From an uncultured Gammaproteobacteria bacterium (GTDB lineage: Bacteria > Pseudomonadota > Gammaproteobacteria > Steroidobacterales > Woeseiaceae): 41,535 nt of DNA. The position numbers and the translations under genes are program-made. The notes under the pieces are model-generated. The model made no database searches and was not told where the DNA came from. It saw only the letters and a list, made by a program, of their open reading frames with translations. The stretch covers positions 1-41,535 of the forward strand of contig CALBPI010000019.1 in assembly GCA_937899415.1 (NCBI GenBank), written 5' to 3'. Shown piece by piece: positions 19,878 through 28,474 of the stretch. Positions within the stretch are counted from its first letter, which is position 1. Each line of letters opens with the position of its first letter.

Positions 19878-21971
19878 TCAGCCGCCGCTTCCTGATTGCA
19901 GCTCGGACACATCGGCGACCTCTAGGAACAAACCGCGAACGTCACTGAGCAGTGCAAGCCGATTCCGCCGCACGGCGGTATCCTCGGCCATGACCATCAC
20001 GTCATCAAAGAAGCTATCCACCGCAGGCTGAAGTGACGCGAGCGTCGACAAGGTCGCCGTGTAATCACGTTCTGCGATCATCGGGCGCGTATCGGTTTGC
20101 GCCTGCACCATCGCGTTCGCCAGAGCGATCGCTGCCGGTTCCGTCAGCGTAGACACATCCAGCGTACCGCCTGCATCGACGCCGGCGCTGCGCAGGATAT
20201 TGACGATGCGCTTGTTGGCGGCCGCCAGGGCTTCGGCCTCGGGCAACGCCACAAACTGTGCGACAGCTCGCAGGCGCTGATCAAAATCGAGCACCGAACG
20301 CGGCATGCGCTCGAGTACCGCATCAAACAGGTCGGTACGCGCGATACCCGCCTCGCGGCTGTAGTAATGCCGCAGGCGCTCCATGACGAAGTCATAGAGA
20401 TCATCGGCCAGCTCAGGGTGCTTGGACGTATCGACGGGCTGCAACGCGACCGCCTCGGCCAGCGCCGCCACGAGATCAATGTCGAGTGCGCCTTCAATGA
20501 GGATACGAACCAGACCGACGGCCGAGCGGCGCAGCGCAAAGGGGTCGCGACTGCCGCCTGGGCGCTTGCCAATGGCGAAGATGCCCGCCAGCGTGTCGAG
20601 CCGATCCGCCGCGGACACTACCTGGCCCGCCACACCGGACGGGATGGCATCACCCGCGAAGCGCGGAAAGTACTGCTCGCGAATCGCCGTGGCGACCCCA
20701 TCGCTCTCGCCATCGTGGCGCGCATAATGGCCGCCCATGATCCCCTGCAGGTCGGGAAACTCGCCGACCATGTCTGTCACCAGGTCGCAACGCGAAAGCG
20801 CTGCCGCTCGCAACGCATCCGTGGCGTCGACGCCCAGCGCCTCGCAAAGGTGCCCGCAGAGCGCGGCCACGCGCCGCACCTTGTCGCCGATGCTGCCCAA
20901 CGCGCGCTGGTAGACGACGTCGTCGAGCCGGGCAAGGCGTGACTCGAGCCGTGTGGCCGTATCGTTCCCCCAGAAGAAGGCGGCATCAGCGAGGCGCGGC
21001 GCAACAACACGCTCGTTCCCGCGGCGCACGGCTTCAGGCGCAACGCTCTCAATGTTGGCCATGGTCACGAAGGCATTGCGGGCTGCGCCATTGGCACCGA
21101 CCACGGGAAAGTAGCGTTGATGCTTCTTGAGCGTGCTCTCAAGCACTTCGCCGGGCAGTTCGAGAAAGCCCGCATCGAACTCGCCCAGCACCGCAACGGG
21201 CCAGTCACACAACGCGGCCACCTCGTTGATCAGGGCCGCGTCTTCAACAAGCGTACCGCCGGCTTCGGCGGCGGCAGCCGAAGCACGAGACCACACGAGG
21301 TCCCGACGCTCAGAGAAGCGCGCGATGACATAGGCGTCCCGCATCGCGGTCTCGTAGCTTGCCGGTGTTTCGATTGCCACCCAGTCCGGATGGTGGAAGC
21401 GATGCCCGCGCGAGCGTCGCCCCGACTCGACGCCGTAAAGCGTCGCCGGAACCACATCGTCGCCGTGCAGCATCACCAGCCAATGCAAAGGCCGAATGAA
21501 CCCCGCGTCGCTGTCGCCCCAGCGCATGCGGCGGGGAATCGGCAGGGCGTCCAGGCTCTCCGCCACCATGTCACCCAGCAGTGCGCTTGCCGGTTCGCCG
21601 TTGCGCTGCGCCTCAAACACGAGCCACTCACCCTTGTCGGTGCTCTGGCGCTCGAGTTCCGCAACCGCAACGCCCGCCTTGGACGCAAACGCCTCGGCAG
21701 CGCGCGTCGGCTTACCGTCGTCGTCAAACGCGACCCGAACGGGCGGCCCCCGCATGAGCTCGGTTTCATCGGCCTGCTGGCGCTCGAGGTCCCGAATGAG
21801 CACAGCCAGCCGCCGCGGCGCCGCGAAGGACTCGATGTCTCCAAAACCCAGCCGCGCCGCACCCAGACGTTTGCGCATGCCGGCTTCGAACGCGGCTGAC
21901 AACGGCTGCATCGCGAGCGGCGGCAGCTCTTCCATGCCAATCTCGATCAGGCAATCCGCGTGCGTGTTCAT
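19878..21971 (-). CDS. glyS: Glycyl-tRNA synthetase beta subunit
   Basis: Beta subunit of the bacterial alpha2-beta2 glycyl-tRNA synthetase, 697 residues, close to E. coli length (689). It begins with LIEIGMEELPP, the beta-subunit hallmark. HD-like and tRNA-binding regions follow, with KRPGGSRDPFALRRSAVGLVR in the C-terminal half. The start ATG is at 21969-21971, and the stop of glyQ is 10 bases upstream, so the two subunits are co-transcribed. Confidence 0.97.
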   Translation of the reverse strand: MNTHADCLIEIGMEELPPLAMQPLSAAFEAGMRKRLGAARLGFGDIESFAAPRRLAVLIRDLERQQADETELMRGPPVRVAFDDDGKPTRAAEAFASKAGVAVAELERQSTDKGEWLVFEAQRNGEPASALLGDMVAESLDALPIPRRMRWGDSDAGFIRPLHWLVMLHGDDVVPATLYGVESGRRSRGHRFHHPDWVAIETPASYETAMRDAYVIARFSERRDLVWSRASAAAAEAGGTLVEDAALINEVAALCDWPVAVLGEFDAGFLELPGEVLESTLKKHQRYFPVVGANGAARNAFVTMANIESVAPEAVRRGNERVVAPRLADAAFFWGNDTATRLESRLARLDDVVYQRALGSIGDKVRRVAALCGHLCEALGVDATDALRAAALSRCDLVTDMVGEFPDLQGIMGGHYARHDGESDGVATAIREQYFPRFAGDAIPSGVAGQVVSAADRLDTLAGIFAIGKRPGGSRDPFALRRSAVGLVRILIEGALDIDLVAALAEAVALQPVDTSKHPELADDLYDFVMERLRHYYSREAGIARTDLFDAVLERMPRSVLDFDQRLRAVAQFVALPEAEALAAANKRIVNILRSAGVDAGGTLDVSTLTEPAAIALANAMVQAQTDTRPMIAERDYTATLSTLASLQPAVDSFFDDVMVMAEDTAVRRNRLALLSDVRGLFLEVADVSELQSGSGG

Positions 21972-21981
21972 CTCGCGGTCC

Positions 21982-22923
21982 TCAGCTCGCCTTGGCCACA
22001 GACGCCACCATTGGGAACCCGATGGCCTCGCGTCGCGCGTAGTAGGCCTCTGCCACGGCGCGCGCCAGTGTGCGCACGCGCAGGATGTAGGCCTGGCGCT
22101 CCGTCACCGAAATTGCCTGACGCGCATCGAGCAGGTTGAATGTGTGCGAGGCGATCAACACCTGGTCGTATGCGGGCAGGGGCAGGTCGGCCTCGATCAG
22201 ACGTTGGCAGTCTGCTTCGGCCTGATCAAACGCCGTAAACAACGCCGCGGTGTCCGCATGCTCGAAGTTGTACGTCGACTGCTCCACTTCATTCTGGTGG
22301 AACACGTCGCCGTAGGTGATTCGGCCCAGCGGTCCGTCCGTCCAGACGATATCGAAAATGCTCTCGACGTCCTGGAGGTACATGGCGATGCGCTCCAGCC
22401 CGTAGGTGATCTCACCCGTGACGGGGCGACACTCCAGACCACCGGCCTGCTGAAAGTAGGTGAACTGCGTAATTTCCATGCCGTTGAGCCAGACCTCCCA
22501 GCCCAGGCCCCAGGCACCCAGGGTGGGCGACTCCCAGTTGTCCTCGACAAAACGGATGTCGTGCACGGCCGGATCGATACCCAGCGCACGCAAGGAATCA
22601 ACGTAGAGCTCCTGGATCTCGAGCGGCGAGGGCTTGATGACCACCTGGTACTGGTAGTAATGCTGCAGCCGAAACGGGTTGTCGCCGTAACGCCCGTCGG
22701 TCGGCCGGCGGCAGGGCTGCACGTAGGCGGCGCTCCAGGGCTCCGGCCCGATCGAGCGCAGGAACGTGGCCGGGTGGAACGTGCCCGCGCCAACGGGCAG
22801 GTCGATGGGCTGCTGGATCACGCAACCGCGTTCGGCCCAGTAATGCTGCAGCGTCAGGATCAGGTCCTGAAAGGTCTGCGGCACCGTCGTGGCGACGGCC
22901 GCGGGCTTGGTTGTTTCACTCAT
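21982..22923 (-). CDS. glyQ: Glycyl-tRNA synthetase alpha subunit
   Basis: Catalytic alpha subunit of the tetrameric glycyl-tRNA synthetase, 313 residues. Family motifs are clear: [32 protein letters not shown] at the N-terminus, [31 protein letters not shown], and [18 protein letters not shown]. It is the first gene of the minus-strand operon glyQ-glyS-gmhB-plsC and diverges from glnA. The start ATG is at 22921-22923. Confidence 0.97.
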   Translation of the reverse strand: MSETTKPAAVATTVPQTFQDLILTLQHYWAERGCVIQQPIDLPVGAGTFHPATFLRSIGPEPWSAAYVQPCRRPTDGRYGDNPFRLQHYYQYQVVIKPSPLEIQELYVDSLRALGIDPAVHDIRFVEDNWESPTLGAWGLGWEVWLNGMEITQFTYFQQAGGLECRPVTGEITYGLERIAMYLQDVESIFDIVWTDGPLGRITYGDVFHQNEVEQSTYNFEHADTAALFTAFDQAEADCQRLIEADLPLPAYDQVLIASHTFNLLDARQAISVTERQAYILRVRTLARAVAEAYYARREAIGFPMVASVAKAS

Positions 22924-22978
22924 GTTGGTTGGCTCTTGGCAGCCTCAATGCGGGCCTCTGGCCGCCCGGCAGCCGCGC

Positions 22979-22984
22979 AGTATA
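22979..22984 (-). promoter_or_regulatory. Possible -10 element for the glyQ operon
   Basis: On the minus strand TATACT lies about 55 bases before the glyQ start and matches the -10 consensus in 5 of 6 positions. I see no good -35 at standard spacing, so confidence is low. Confidence 0.35.
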
Positions 22985-23035
22985 GCCGGTTCGACCCCAA
23001 CTGTTGACGCTCGCGAACACCGCTCGCCAGGCTGG

Positions 23036-23052
23036 CGCACCATTTTGGACAA
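23036..23052 (+). promoter_or_regulatory. NtrC-binding site 1 (upstream, weaker)
   Basis: CGCACCATTTTGGACAA fits the NtrC dyad TGCACCA-N3-TGGTGCA with 6 of 7 matches in the left half and 4 of 7 in the right. Its centre is 31 bases upstream of site 2, i.e. on the same DNA face. Confidence 0.6.
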
Positions 23053-23066
23053 CACTGAATTTATGG

Positions 23067-23083
23067 CGCACTATTTAGGTGCA
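23067..23083 (+). promoter_or_regulatory. NtrC-binding site 2
   Basis: CGCACTATTTAGGTGCA matches the NtrC dyad in 5 of 7 and 6 of 7 positions. Relative to the predicted sigma-54 start near 23171 it is centred at about -96 and site 1 at about -127, close to the -108/-140 arrangement known at E. coli glnA. Confidence 0.7.
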
Positions 23084-23117
23084 AATACATGCAAGTTGTC
23101 CGAGCCATATCCATGTA

Positions 23118-23130
23118 AATCAGTTAGTTG
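23118..23130 (+). promoter_or_regulatory. IHF-binding site in the glnA promoter
   Basis: AATCAGTTAGTTG matches WATCARNNNNTTR at every defined position. It lies between the NtrC sites and the sigma-54 element, where a bend would bring NtrC onto the polymerase. Confidence 0.6.
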
Positions 23131-23144
23131 TGCGCTTCCAAGGC

Positions 23145-23160
23145 TGGCACGGTTTCTGCA
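23145..23160 (+). promoter_or_regulatory. Sigma-54 promoter of glnA
   Basis: TGGCACGGTTTCTGCA matches the -24/-12 consensus TGGCACG-N4-TTGCA, with the invariant GG and GC at correct spacing and one mismatch. Transcription is expected near 23171. Confidence 0.85.
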
Positions 23161-23315
23161 CTATTATTGCGCACACGGCAATCAAAACGGTTTTCGGGGG
23201 ACAAGGCTGCGCTTGCCAAGGCATGCGGCGGTCGCCACGGCCGCTGATTTACCCGTAATGACACCAAGACCACTGCCGTCGCCAACGACGACACTCAATC
23301 CGGGAGGATCACCGC

Positions 23316-24728
23316 ATGAGCAGCGCTGACGATGTAATCAGCACCATCAAGGAGCACGACGTCAAATTCGTCGATTTCCGCTTCACTGATACGAAAGGTA
23401 AAGAACAGCACGTCACGGTGCCGGCCCACACGGTCGACGACGACCTGTTCGAAGACGGCAAGATGTTTGACGGTTCATCGATCGCCGGCTGGAAGGGCAT
23501 TAACGAGTCGGACATGATCCTCATGCCGGACGCGAGCTCTTCGGTCGTAGACGTCTTCTCGGAAGAAACCACGCTGAACCTGCGTTGCGATGTCATCGAG
23601 CCCGCAACCATGCAGGGCTACTCGCGTGACCCGCGCTCGCTCGCCAAGCGTGCCGAGGCCTACCTGAAATCGACGGGCATCGCCGACACCGCATACTTCG
23701 GCCCCGAAAACGAGTTCTTCGTCTTTGACGATGTTCGTTTCGACGACAGCATCGGTGGTGCGTTCTACAAGATCGACTCCGTCGAAGGCTGCTGGAACTC
23801 GGGCGCCGAAATGGACGGTGGCAACTACGCCCACCGCCCCGGTCAGAAAGGCGGCTACTTCCCCGTACCACCCGTCGACTCGCTCCACGACCTGCGCTCG
23901 GCCATGTGCCTCGCGCTCGAGGAAATGGGGATCGAGACCGAAGTCCACCACCACGAAGTGGCCACGGCCGGTCAGTGTGAAATCGGCGCCAAGTTCAACA
24001 CGCTCGTGCGCAAAGCTGATGAGGTTCAGATCCTCAAGTACGTCGTGAAAACCGTCGCCCACAGTTACGGCAAGACGGCCGCGTTCATGCCCAAGCCGCT
24101 GGTCGGAGACAACGGTAACGGCATGCACGTTCACCAGTCGCTGTCCAAAGACGGCGAGAACCTGTTCACGGGTGACGGCTACGGCGGTCTCTCGGAAACG
24201 GCGCTCTACTACATCGGTGGCATCATCAAGCACGCGCGTGCGATCAATGCCTTCGCCAACCCGTCGACGAACAGTTACAAGCGTCTGATCCCGGGCTTCG
24301 AAGCACCGACGATCCTGGCCTACTCGGCCCGCAACCGCTCGGCGTCGATTCGTATCCCGTTCATCGCGAACCCCAAGGGTCGCCGTATCGAGGTACGTTT
24401 TCCAGACTCGATGGCCAACCCGTACTTCGCGTTCTCGGCCATGCTCATGGCCGGCCTCGACGGCATCAAGAACAAGATCCACCCCGGCGACGCCGCCGAC
24501 AAGGATCTCTACGACCTGCCGCCCGAAGAGGAAGCCGAACTCAAGACGGTCTGCTTCTCGCTCGACCAGGCGATCGACGCCCTGGAAGCAGATCGCGAGT
24601 TCCTGAAGGCTGGCGACGTGTTCTCCGACGACCTCATCGATGGCTACATCGAGCTCAAGACCGAGGAAGTGCAGCGCCTGCGCCAGGCCACGCACCCCGT
24701 CGAGTTCGACATGTACTACAGCCTCTGA
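23316..24728 (+). CDS. glnA: Glutamine synthetase, type I
   Basis: Makes glutamine from glutamate, ammonia and ATP, the main ammonia-assimilation step; forms a cytosolic dodecamer. The 470-residue protein has [17 protein letters not shown], the catalytic [18 protein letters not shown], and Tyr399 in [10 protein letters not shown]. That tyrosine is the adenylylation site of the GSI-beta class, so activity is probably also controlled by GlnE/PII encoded elsewhere. Start ATG 23316 has GGGAGG upstream. Expression should be NtrC- and sigma-54-dependent from the promoter described above. Confidence 0.98.
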   Translation: MSSADDVISTIKEHDVKFVDFRFTDTKGKEQHVTVPAHTVDDDLFEDGKMFDGSSIAGWKGINESDMILMPDASSSVVDVFSEETTLNLRCDVIEPATMQGYSRDPRSLAKRAEAYLKSTGIADTAYFGPENEFFVFDDVRFDDSIGGAFYKIDSVEGCWNSGAEMDGGNYAHRPGQKGGYFPVPPVDSLHDLRSAMCLALEEMGIETEVHHHEVATAGQCEIGAKFNTLVRKADEVQILKYVVKTVAHSYGKTAAFMPKPLVGDNGNGMHVHQSLSKDGENLFTGDGYGGLSETALYYIGGIIKHARAINAFANPSTNSYKRLIPGFEAPTILAYSARNRSASIRIPFIANPKGRRIEVRFPDSMANPYFAFSAMLMAGLDGIKNKIHPGDAADKDLYDLPPEEEAELKTVCFSLDQAIDALEADREFLKAGDVFSDDLIDGYIELKTEEVQRLRQATHPVEFDMYYSL

Positions 24729-24740
24729 TGATTATGTCCG

Positions 24741-24766
24741 GTGCCCCGCCCTTAGTGGCGGGGCAC
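24741..24766 (+). terminator. Ten-base-pair hairpin after glnA
   Basis: GTGCCCCGCC (24741-24750) pairs perfectly with GGCGGGGCAC (24757-24766) across a six-base loop. There is no T-run, so it may only partly stop transcription or protect the glnA 3' end while allowing some read-through into ntrBC. An alternative stem GGGGCAC (24760-24766) / GTGCCCC (24769-24775) shares one arm and excludes the first. Confidence 0.6.
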
Positions 24767-24801
24767 TGGTGCCCCTGGGGCCCAAGCGCTATGCTCGAAC
24801 C

Positions 24802-25356
24802 ATGCGACAAGCAAGCGTTTTCATCGTCTGCAGCCTCTTGTTGTGTGCCACCGCGGCAGCACAGCAGGTCTACCGCTGGGTCGATGAAAACGGTGTGGTC
24901 CATTATTCGGACCAGCCGCCGCCCAATGATGGGGCGGAAACCGTCGAGCTGGACGTGCCTGAAGGATTCTCGAATCCTGCCCGTCGCATTGCTCGCGGCG
25001 AATCGACACGTCGCGCCATCAATCGCGATGACGACGTGCTCGAGGCCGTGGGCAGCTACCGTAGCGCGGCCATCACAACGCCCGAACCGCAACAGGTCCT
25101 ATGGAACATAGCGACCCAGTTGTCCGTCTCGATGACGCTGGAGCCGGCGTTGGCGGGCTCGCACCGGATTCAGTGGCTGCTGGACGGCCAGCCGATCGGC
25201 GAACCGGCGCTGGGCCTGCAGACCACACTGGCGCCGGTGTACCGGGGTACTCACACGCTCACGGCGAACGTGGTGGACAGCCGGGGCACGACGATCTTCT
25301 CGACGGCACCCGTGACGTTCTACGTCCAGCAGGCGACGATCCGCGGCCGCCGCTGA
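24802..25356 (+). CDS. DUF4124 domain-containing secreted protein
   Basis: A small exported protein of unknown function, 184 residues. A signal peptide of about 20 residues ends in ATAAA. The DUF4124 motif QVYRWVDENGVVHYSDQPP follows directly. A C-terminal beta-rich part (about residues 95-180, with GSHRIQWLLDGQPIG and YRGTHTLTANVVDSRG) looks like an immunoglobulin-like fold. The start is ATG 24802; an upstream in-frame extension would run back into glnA. A DUF4124 gene between glnA and ntrB is, to my knowledge, common in pseudomonads and relatives. A role in nitrogen control has not been shown to my knowledge. Confidence 0.85.
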   Translation: MRQASVFIVCSLLLCATAAAQQVYRWVDENGVVHYSDQPPPNDGAETVELDVPEGFSNPARRIARGESTRRAINRDDDVLEAVGSYRSAAITTPEPQQVLWNIATQLSVSMTLEPALAGSHRIQWLLDGQPIGEPALGLQTTLAPVYRGTHTLTANVVDSRGTTIFSTAPVTFYVQQATIRGRR

Positions 25357-25388
25357 GCGGCGGCGACCAACCCGGGTACGCACATATT

Positions 25389-26423
25389 TTGGAGCACCTG
25401 GTCACGAGCGTCGTCCTGCTCGACCGGGACTTCAAGGTTTGCGAGCTCAATCCCGCAGCCGAAAACCTGCTGCAAATCAGCCGCGACCATTTGCGCGGCC
25501 AGCCGCTGACCCGTTACGTCCACGATGCGGACGCGCTGCGCGAGTTGCTCGACAGTGCACGGCATGCCTCGCGTGGTTACCTGAGCGAACTCGTCTTGCG
25601 TCGTGGTGAAGACGCCCGCGACCCCGTTTACATCGACTGCCGCGTGGCGCCCTACACGGGCAACGCTGATGGCTGGCTTATCGTCGAGTTTTCCGACGTC
25701 ACGAAGCGCGTGCGCGTGTCACGTGACAACCAACTGCGATCACAGCATGACACGGGTCGGATGATCATTCGCCAGCTCGCGCACGAGATCAAAAACCCGT
25801 TGGGCGGATTGCGCGGCGCGGCGCAATTGCTCGGCCGCCACCTCGACGACCCAGAACTCACGGGATACACGGCCGTCATCATTAATGAAGTCGATCGCCT
25901 GGCCGCCCTGGTCGATTCCTTGCTCGGACCCGGCGGCAGCATCAACAAGAGCGACGTCAACCTGCACGATGTGCTCGAACATGTGATCCGCCTTGTCGAC
26001 GCCGACCGCGTCGTCAACGTGCGCTGGCAGCGCGACTACGACCCCAGCCTGCCCACGCTCATGCTCGACCGCGACCAGATGATCCAGGCCGTGCTCAATA
26101 TCGTGCGCAACGCCATCGCTGCCAGTGATGGTGCCGATGTCGAGCTGTCGCTGCGCACGCGCGCGCTGACCAACGACACCATCGGGGCGGTGCCGCACCG
26201 TGTGATCGCCAGCATCGAAATCGCTGACAACGGTCCCGGCATCGATCCCGAAATCCGGGATTCCATTTTCTACCCGCTGGTCACGGGGCGCCCCGACGGT
26301 ACGGGGCTGGGTCTCCCGCTCTCGCAGGAGCTCATCCAGCGGCACGGCGGTCTCATCGAATTCACCAGCGAACCCGGACACACGGTGTTCCAGATTCGCC
26401 TGCCCATGGAGTCGTCTTCGTGA
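25389..26423 (+). CDS. ntrB: Nitrogen regulation sensor histidine kinase NtrB (GlnL)
   Basis: NtrB phosphorylates NtrC when nitrogen is short and dephosphorylates it with PII when nitrogen is ample. It has a PAS domain (LLDRDFKVCELNPAAENLL), an H-box with QLAHEIKNPLGGLRG, an N-box NIVRNAIAAS, and G-boxes DNGPGID and GTGLGLPLSQ; no membrane helix. The start is uncertain: no ATG lies between the end of the DUF4124 gene and the PAS domain. TTG 25389 gives 344 residues. A CTG at 25353 overlapping the upstream stop would add 12 residues and restore the helix usually found before the PAS fold. An in-frame ATG at 25101 lies deep inside the DUF4124 gene. Confidence 0.93.
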   Translation: MEHLVTSVVLLDRDFKVCELNPAAENLLQISRDHLRGQPLTRYVHDADALRELLDSARHASRGYLSELVLRRGEDARDPVYIDCRVAPYTGNADGWLIVEFSDVTKRVRVSRDNQLRSQHDTGRMIIRQLAHEIKNPLGGLRGAAQLLGRHLDDPELTGYTAVIINEVDRLAALVDSLLGPGGSINKSDVNLHDVLEHVIRLVDADRVVNVRWQRDYDPSLPTLMLDRDQMIQAVLNIVRNAIAASDGADVELSLRTRALTNDTIGAVPHRVIASIEIADNGPGIDPEIRDSIFYPLVTGRPDGTGLGLPLSQELIQRHGGLIEFTSEPGHTVFQIRLPMESSS

Positions 26424-27823
26424 CCGCATCGTCCACCGTCTGGGTCGTCGACGACGACCAGTCCGTTCGCTGGGTCCTTGAGCAGGCCCTGACACAGGCC
26501 GGTCTGGATGTGAAAACCTTCGAGACGGCGGAGTCACTGCTCGCCGTCATCGAGTCGGGTGCGCCCGACGTCGTGGTCACCGATGTGCGTATGCCGGGCA
26601 TTGATGGCCTGGCACTCATGGACGCGCTGCAAAAACACCACCCGGGCCTGCCCGTGATCGTCATTACGGCGCACTCGGACCTCGACAGCGCCGTCGCGGC
26701 GTATCACGGCGGTGCCTTCGAGTACTTGCCCAAACCGTTCGATATCGACGATGCCGTCGCCCTGGTTCGCCGCGCCGTGGCCGCCAACGACAGTGACGCC
26801 GGCGGCGAGCCCGCGTCCGACGCACCCACGCCTGAGCTCATCGGCCAGGCGCCCGCCATGCAGGACGTGTTCCGGTCAATTGGCCGACTCGCCCGCTCGA
26901 GTATGACCGTCCTGATTACGGGTGAATCGGGCACGGGCAAGGAACTGGTTGCCCGCGCATTGCATCGCAACAGCCCGCGGCGCACGCAACCGTTTATCGC
27001 GCTGAACACCTCAGCCATCGCGTCCGAGCTGCTCGAGTCGGAGTTGTTCGGTCACGAGAAGGGCGCCTTTACGGGTGCCGAGTCCCGACGTATCGGTCGC
27101 TTCGAACAGGCGGACGGCGGCACGCTGTTCCTCGATGAAATCGGGGACATGTCGCCCGCGCTGCAAACGCGTTTGCTGCGCGTGCTGGCTGAGGGCGAGT
27201 TTTACCGCGTCGGTGGGCAGATGCCCATTAAGGTCGATGTTCGCGTGATTGCGGCCACGCATCAGGACCTCGCGACGGCGGTCACTGAGGGCCAGTTCCG
27301 CGAGGACCTGTTCCACCGCCTCAATGTGATTCGTATCGAAACACCGCCGTTGCGCCAGCGCCGCGACGACATTCCGCTGCTGCTTGAGCACTACCTCAAG
27401 GCAGCGGCTGATGAACTTGATGTCGATGCAAAGACGCTGGATACCGCGGCGCAAACCGTCTTGTACGCGTTTGACTGGCCCGGCAACGTGCGCCAGCTCG
27501 TGAACACGTGCCGACGCCTGACCGTGACCGCACCCGGTCGTGTCATTGGCGTGGACGATTTGCCCGAGGAGTTTGGTGCTTCCCGCGGCGGCGAGGCCGC
27601 GACGCAGTCCTGGACCATCAACCTGCAGCATTGGGCCGAACGAGAGCTCGACGTGTCGCGTGAGCGCCCGCTGCTCGATGATGCGATCCCGGCCTTCGAA
27701 CGCACGCTGATTCGCGCAGCGCTTCGGATGGCCTCCGGTCAGCGCGGCGAAGCGGCGAAGTTGCTGGGTTGGGGGCGCAATACACTCACGCGCAAGATCG
27801 CGCAGCACAAACTCGACGTCTGA
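26420..27823 (+). CDS. ntrC: Nitrogen regulation response regulator NtrC (GlnG)
   Basis: Sigma-54-dependent activator of nitrogen genes, 467 residues. It has a receiver domain with the acidic DDD triad near residue 11 and phospho-acceptor Asp55 in VTDVRMPG. The AAA+ domain has GESGTGKE (Walker A), the sigma-54-contacting loop GAFTGA, and [12 protein letters not shown] (Walker B). A Fis-type helix-turn-helix, [16 protein letters not shown], ends the protein. The start is GTG 26420, overlapping the ntrB stop (GTGA). Its DNA targets are visible in this window, upstream of glnA. Confidence 0.97.
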   Translation: MTASSTVWVVDDDQSVRWVLEQALTQAGLDVKTFETAESLLAVIESGAPDVVVTDVRMPGIDGLALMDALQKHHPGLPVIVITAHSDLDSAVAAYHGGAFEYLPKPFDIDDAVALVRRAVAANDSDAGGEPASDAPTPELIGQAPAMQDVFRSIGRLARSSMTVLITGESGTGKELVARALHRNSPRRTQPFIALNTSAIASELLESELFGHEKGAFTGAESRRIGRFEQADGGTLFLDEIGDMSPALQTRLLRVLAEGEFYRVGGQMPIKVDVRVIAATHQDLATAVTEGQFREDLFHRLNVIRIETPPLRQRRDDIPLLLEHYLKAAADELDVDAKTLDTAAQTVLYAFDWPGNVRQLVNTCRRLTVTAPGRVIGVDDLPEEFGASRGGEAATQSWTINLQHWAERELDVSRERPLLDDAIPAFERTLIRAALRMASGQRGEAAKLLGWGRNTLTRKIAQHKLDV

Positions 27824-27869
27824 CGCGCACACGGCATTCCCGACGCCGTTCAGCTATCGAATGTGCGCG
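27824..27869 (+). terminator. Inverted repeat directly after ntrC
   Basis: CGCGCACA (27824-27831), starting right after the ntrC stop, pairs perfectly with TGTGCGCG (27862-27869). The 30-base loop can itself form a CGGC/GCCG stem. There is no T-run; a 3'-end element for the ntrBC transcript is the best guess. The rest of the gap to trmL (to 27997) holds only a TATATT hexamer near 27929 as a weak promoter hint. Confidence 0.3.
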
Positions 27870-27997
27870 AACCCTGACAGCATGACTCTCGGCCGTCGGA
27901 ATCGCACTCCCGATGCTAGGGACGCGCGTATATTGCTCACCGAGTGCGTACAGCCCCGGATCAGTCCGATCTAGGTGGTGCGCCGCGAGCGGCCTGC

Positions 27998-28474
27998 ATG
28001 TTCCATATCATCCTCTATCAACCCGAGATTCCACCGAATACAGGAAACGTGATTCGGCTCTGCGGCAATACGGGTACGCGACTCCACCTGATCGAACCGC
28101 TCGGCTTTTCGCTAGACGAGAAGAGCGTGCGCCGAGCGGGCATGGACTACGCCGAGTTGGCGGCGGTGCAGCGCTGGGCTGATCTCCAGAGCTGTCTTGC
28201 CGACATCCGCCCGGGCGCACTCTACACGTTGTCGAGCAAGTCGCAGACGCGTTACACCGACGCGCGGTTCCGACCTGGCGATGCGTTATTGTTTGGGCCA
28301 GAAACGCGGGGACTGCCACCCGGCGTGCGTGACCATGTGCCCGAGTCGCAACGCCTGACCTTGCCCATGGTTACGGGCAGCCGCAGCCTCAATCTCGGGA
28401 ATTCGGTGTCTGTGGTGCTCTACGAGGCCTGGCGTCAAAACGGCTTCGATGGCGCGCGCTTCAGCCCGGACTGA
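27998..28474 (+). CDS. trmL: tRNA (cytidine/uridine-2'-O-)-methyltransferase TrmL
   Basis: SPOUT-class enzyme that methylates the ribose of wobble residue 34 in tRNA-Leu. The 158-residue product matches TrmL size. It has the N-terminal FHIILYQPEIPPNTGNVIRLC, the central LLFGPETRGLP and the knot-forming C-terminus LPMVTGSRSLNLGNSVSVVLYEAWRQ. ATG 27998 is chosen because the family begins at that methionine; an upstream start would add 18 residues unlike the family. Its last 14 bases overlap the end of gpsA on the other strand. Confidence 0.95.
   Translation: MFHIILYQPEIPPNTGNVIRLCGNTGTRLHLIEPLGFSLDEKSVRRAGMDYAELAAVQRWADLQSCLADIRPGALYTLSSKSQTRYTDARFRPGDALLFGPETRGLPPGVRDHVPESQRLTLPMVTGSRSLNLGNSVSVVLYEAWRQNGFDGARFSPD

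Larger units (their letters stand above)
22924..23315. other. Divergent control region between glyQ and glnA
   Basis: This 392-base region holds no credible gene. Its right-hand two thirds carry the nitrogen-control elements of glnA, listed separately. It is noticeably more AT-rich than the flanking genes between 23041 and 23170. The glnA transcript from the sigma-54 promoter would have a leader of about 145 bases. Confidence 0.7.

Noticed and set aside
21496-23007. Plus-strand open frame of about 503 codons over glyS and glyQ
   Set aside because: It runs antisense across two well-supported genes and their junction and has no recognisable product.
23475-24695. Minus-strand open frame of about 406 codons opposite glnA
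   Set aside because: It lies wholly within glnA and its translation is low-complexity, rich in Arg/Val/Glu. No start signal or family similarity is seen.
25717-25728. Palindrome TGTCACGTGACA inside ntrB considered as a fourth parS site
   Set aside because: It shares the CACGTG core but has the wrong flanks; the parS type needs TGTTYCACGTGRAACA. It is probably a chance coding palindrome.
27824-27997. Hairpin-rich gap after ntrC considered as a tRNA or small RNA gene
   Set aside because: There is no cloverleaf, no T-loop sequence and no T-run terminator. Only an eight-pair inverted repeat is supported.
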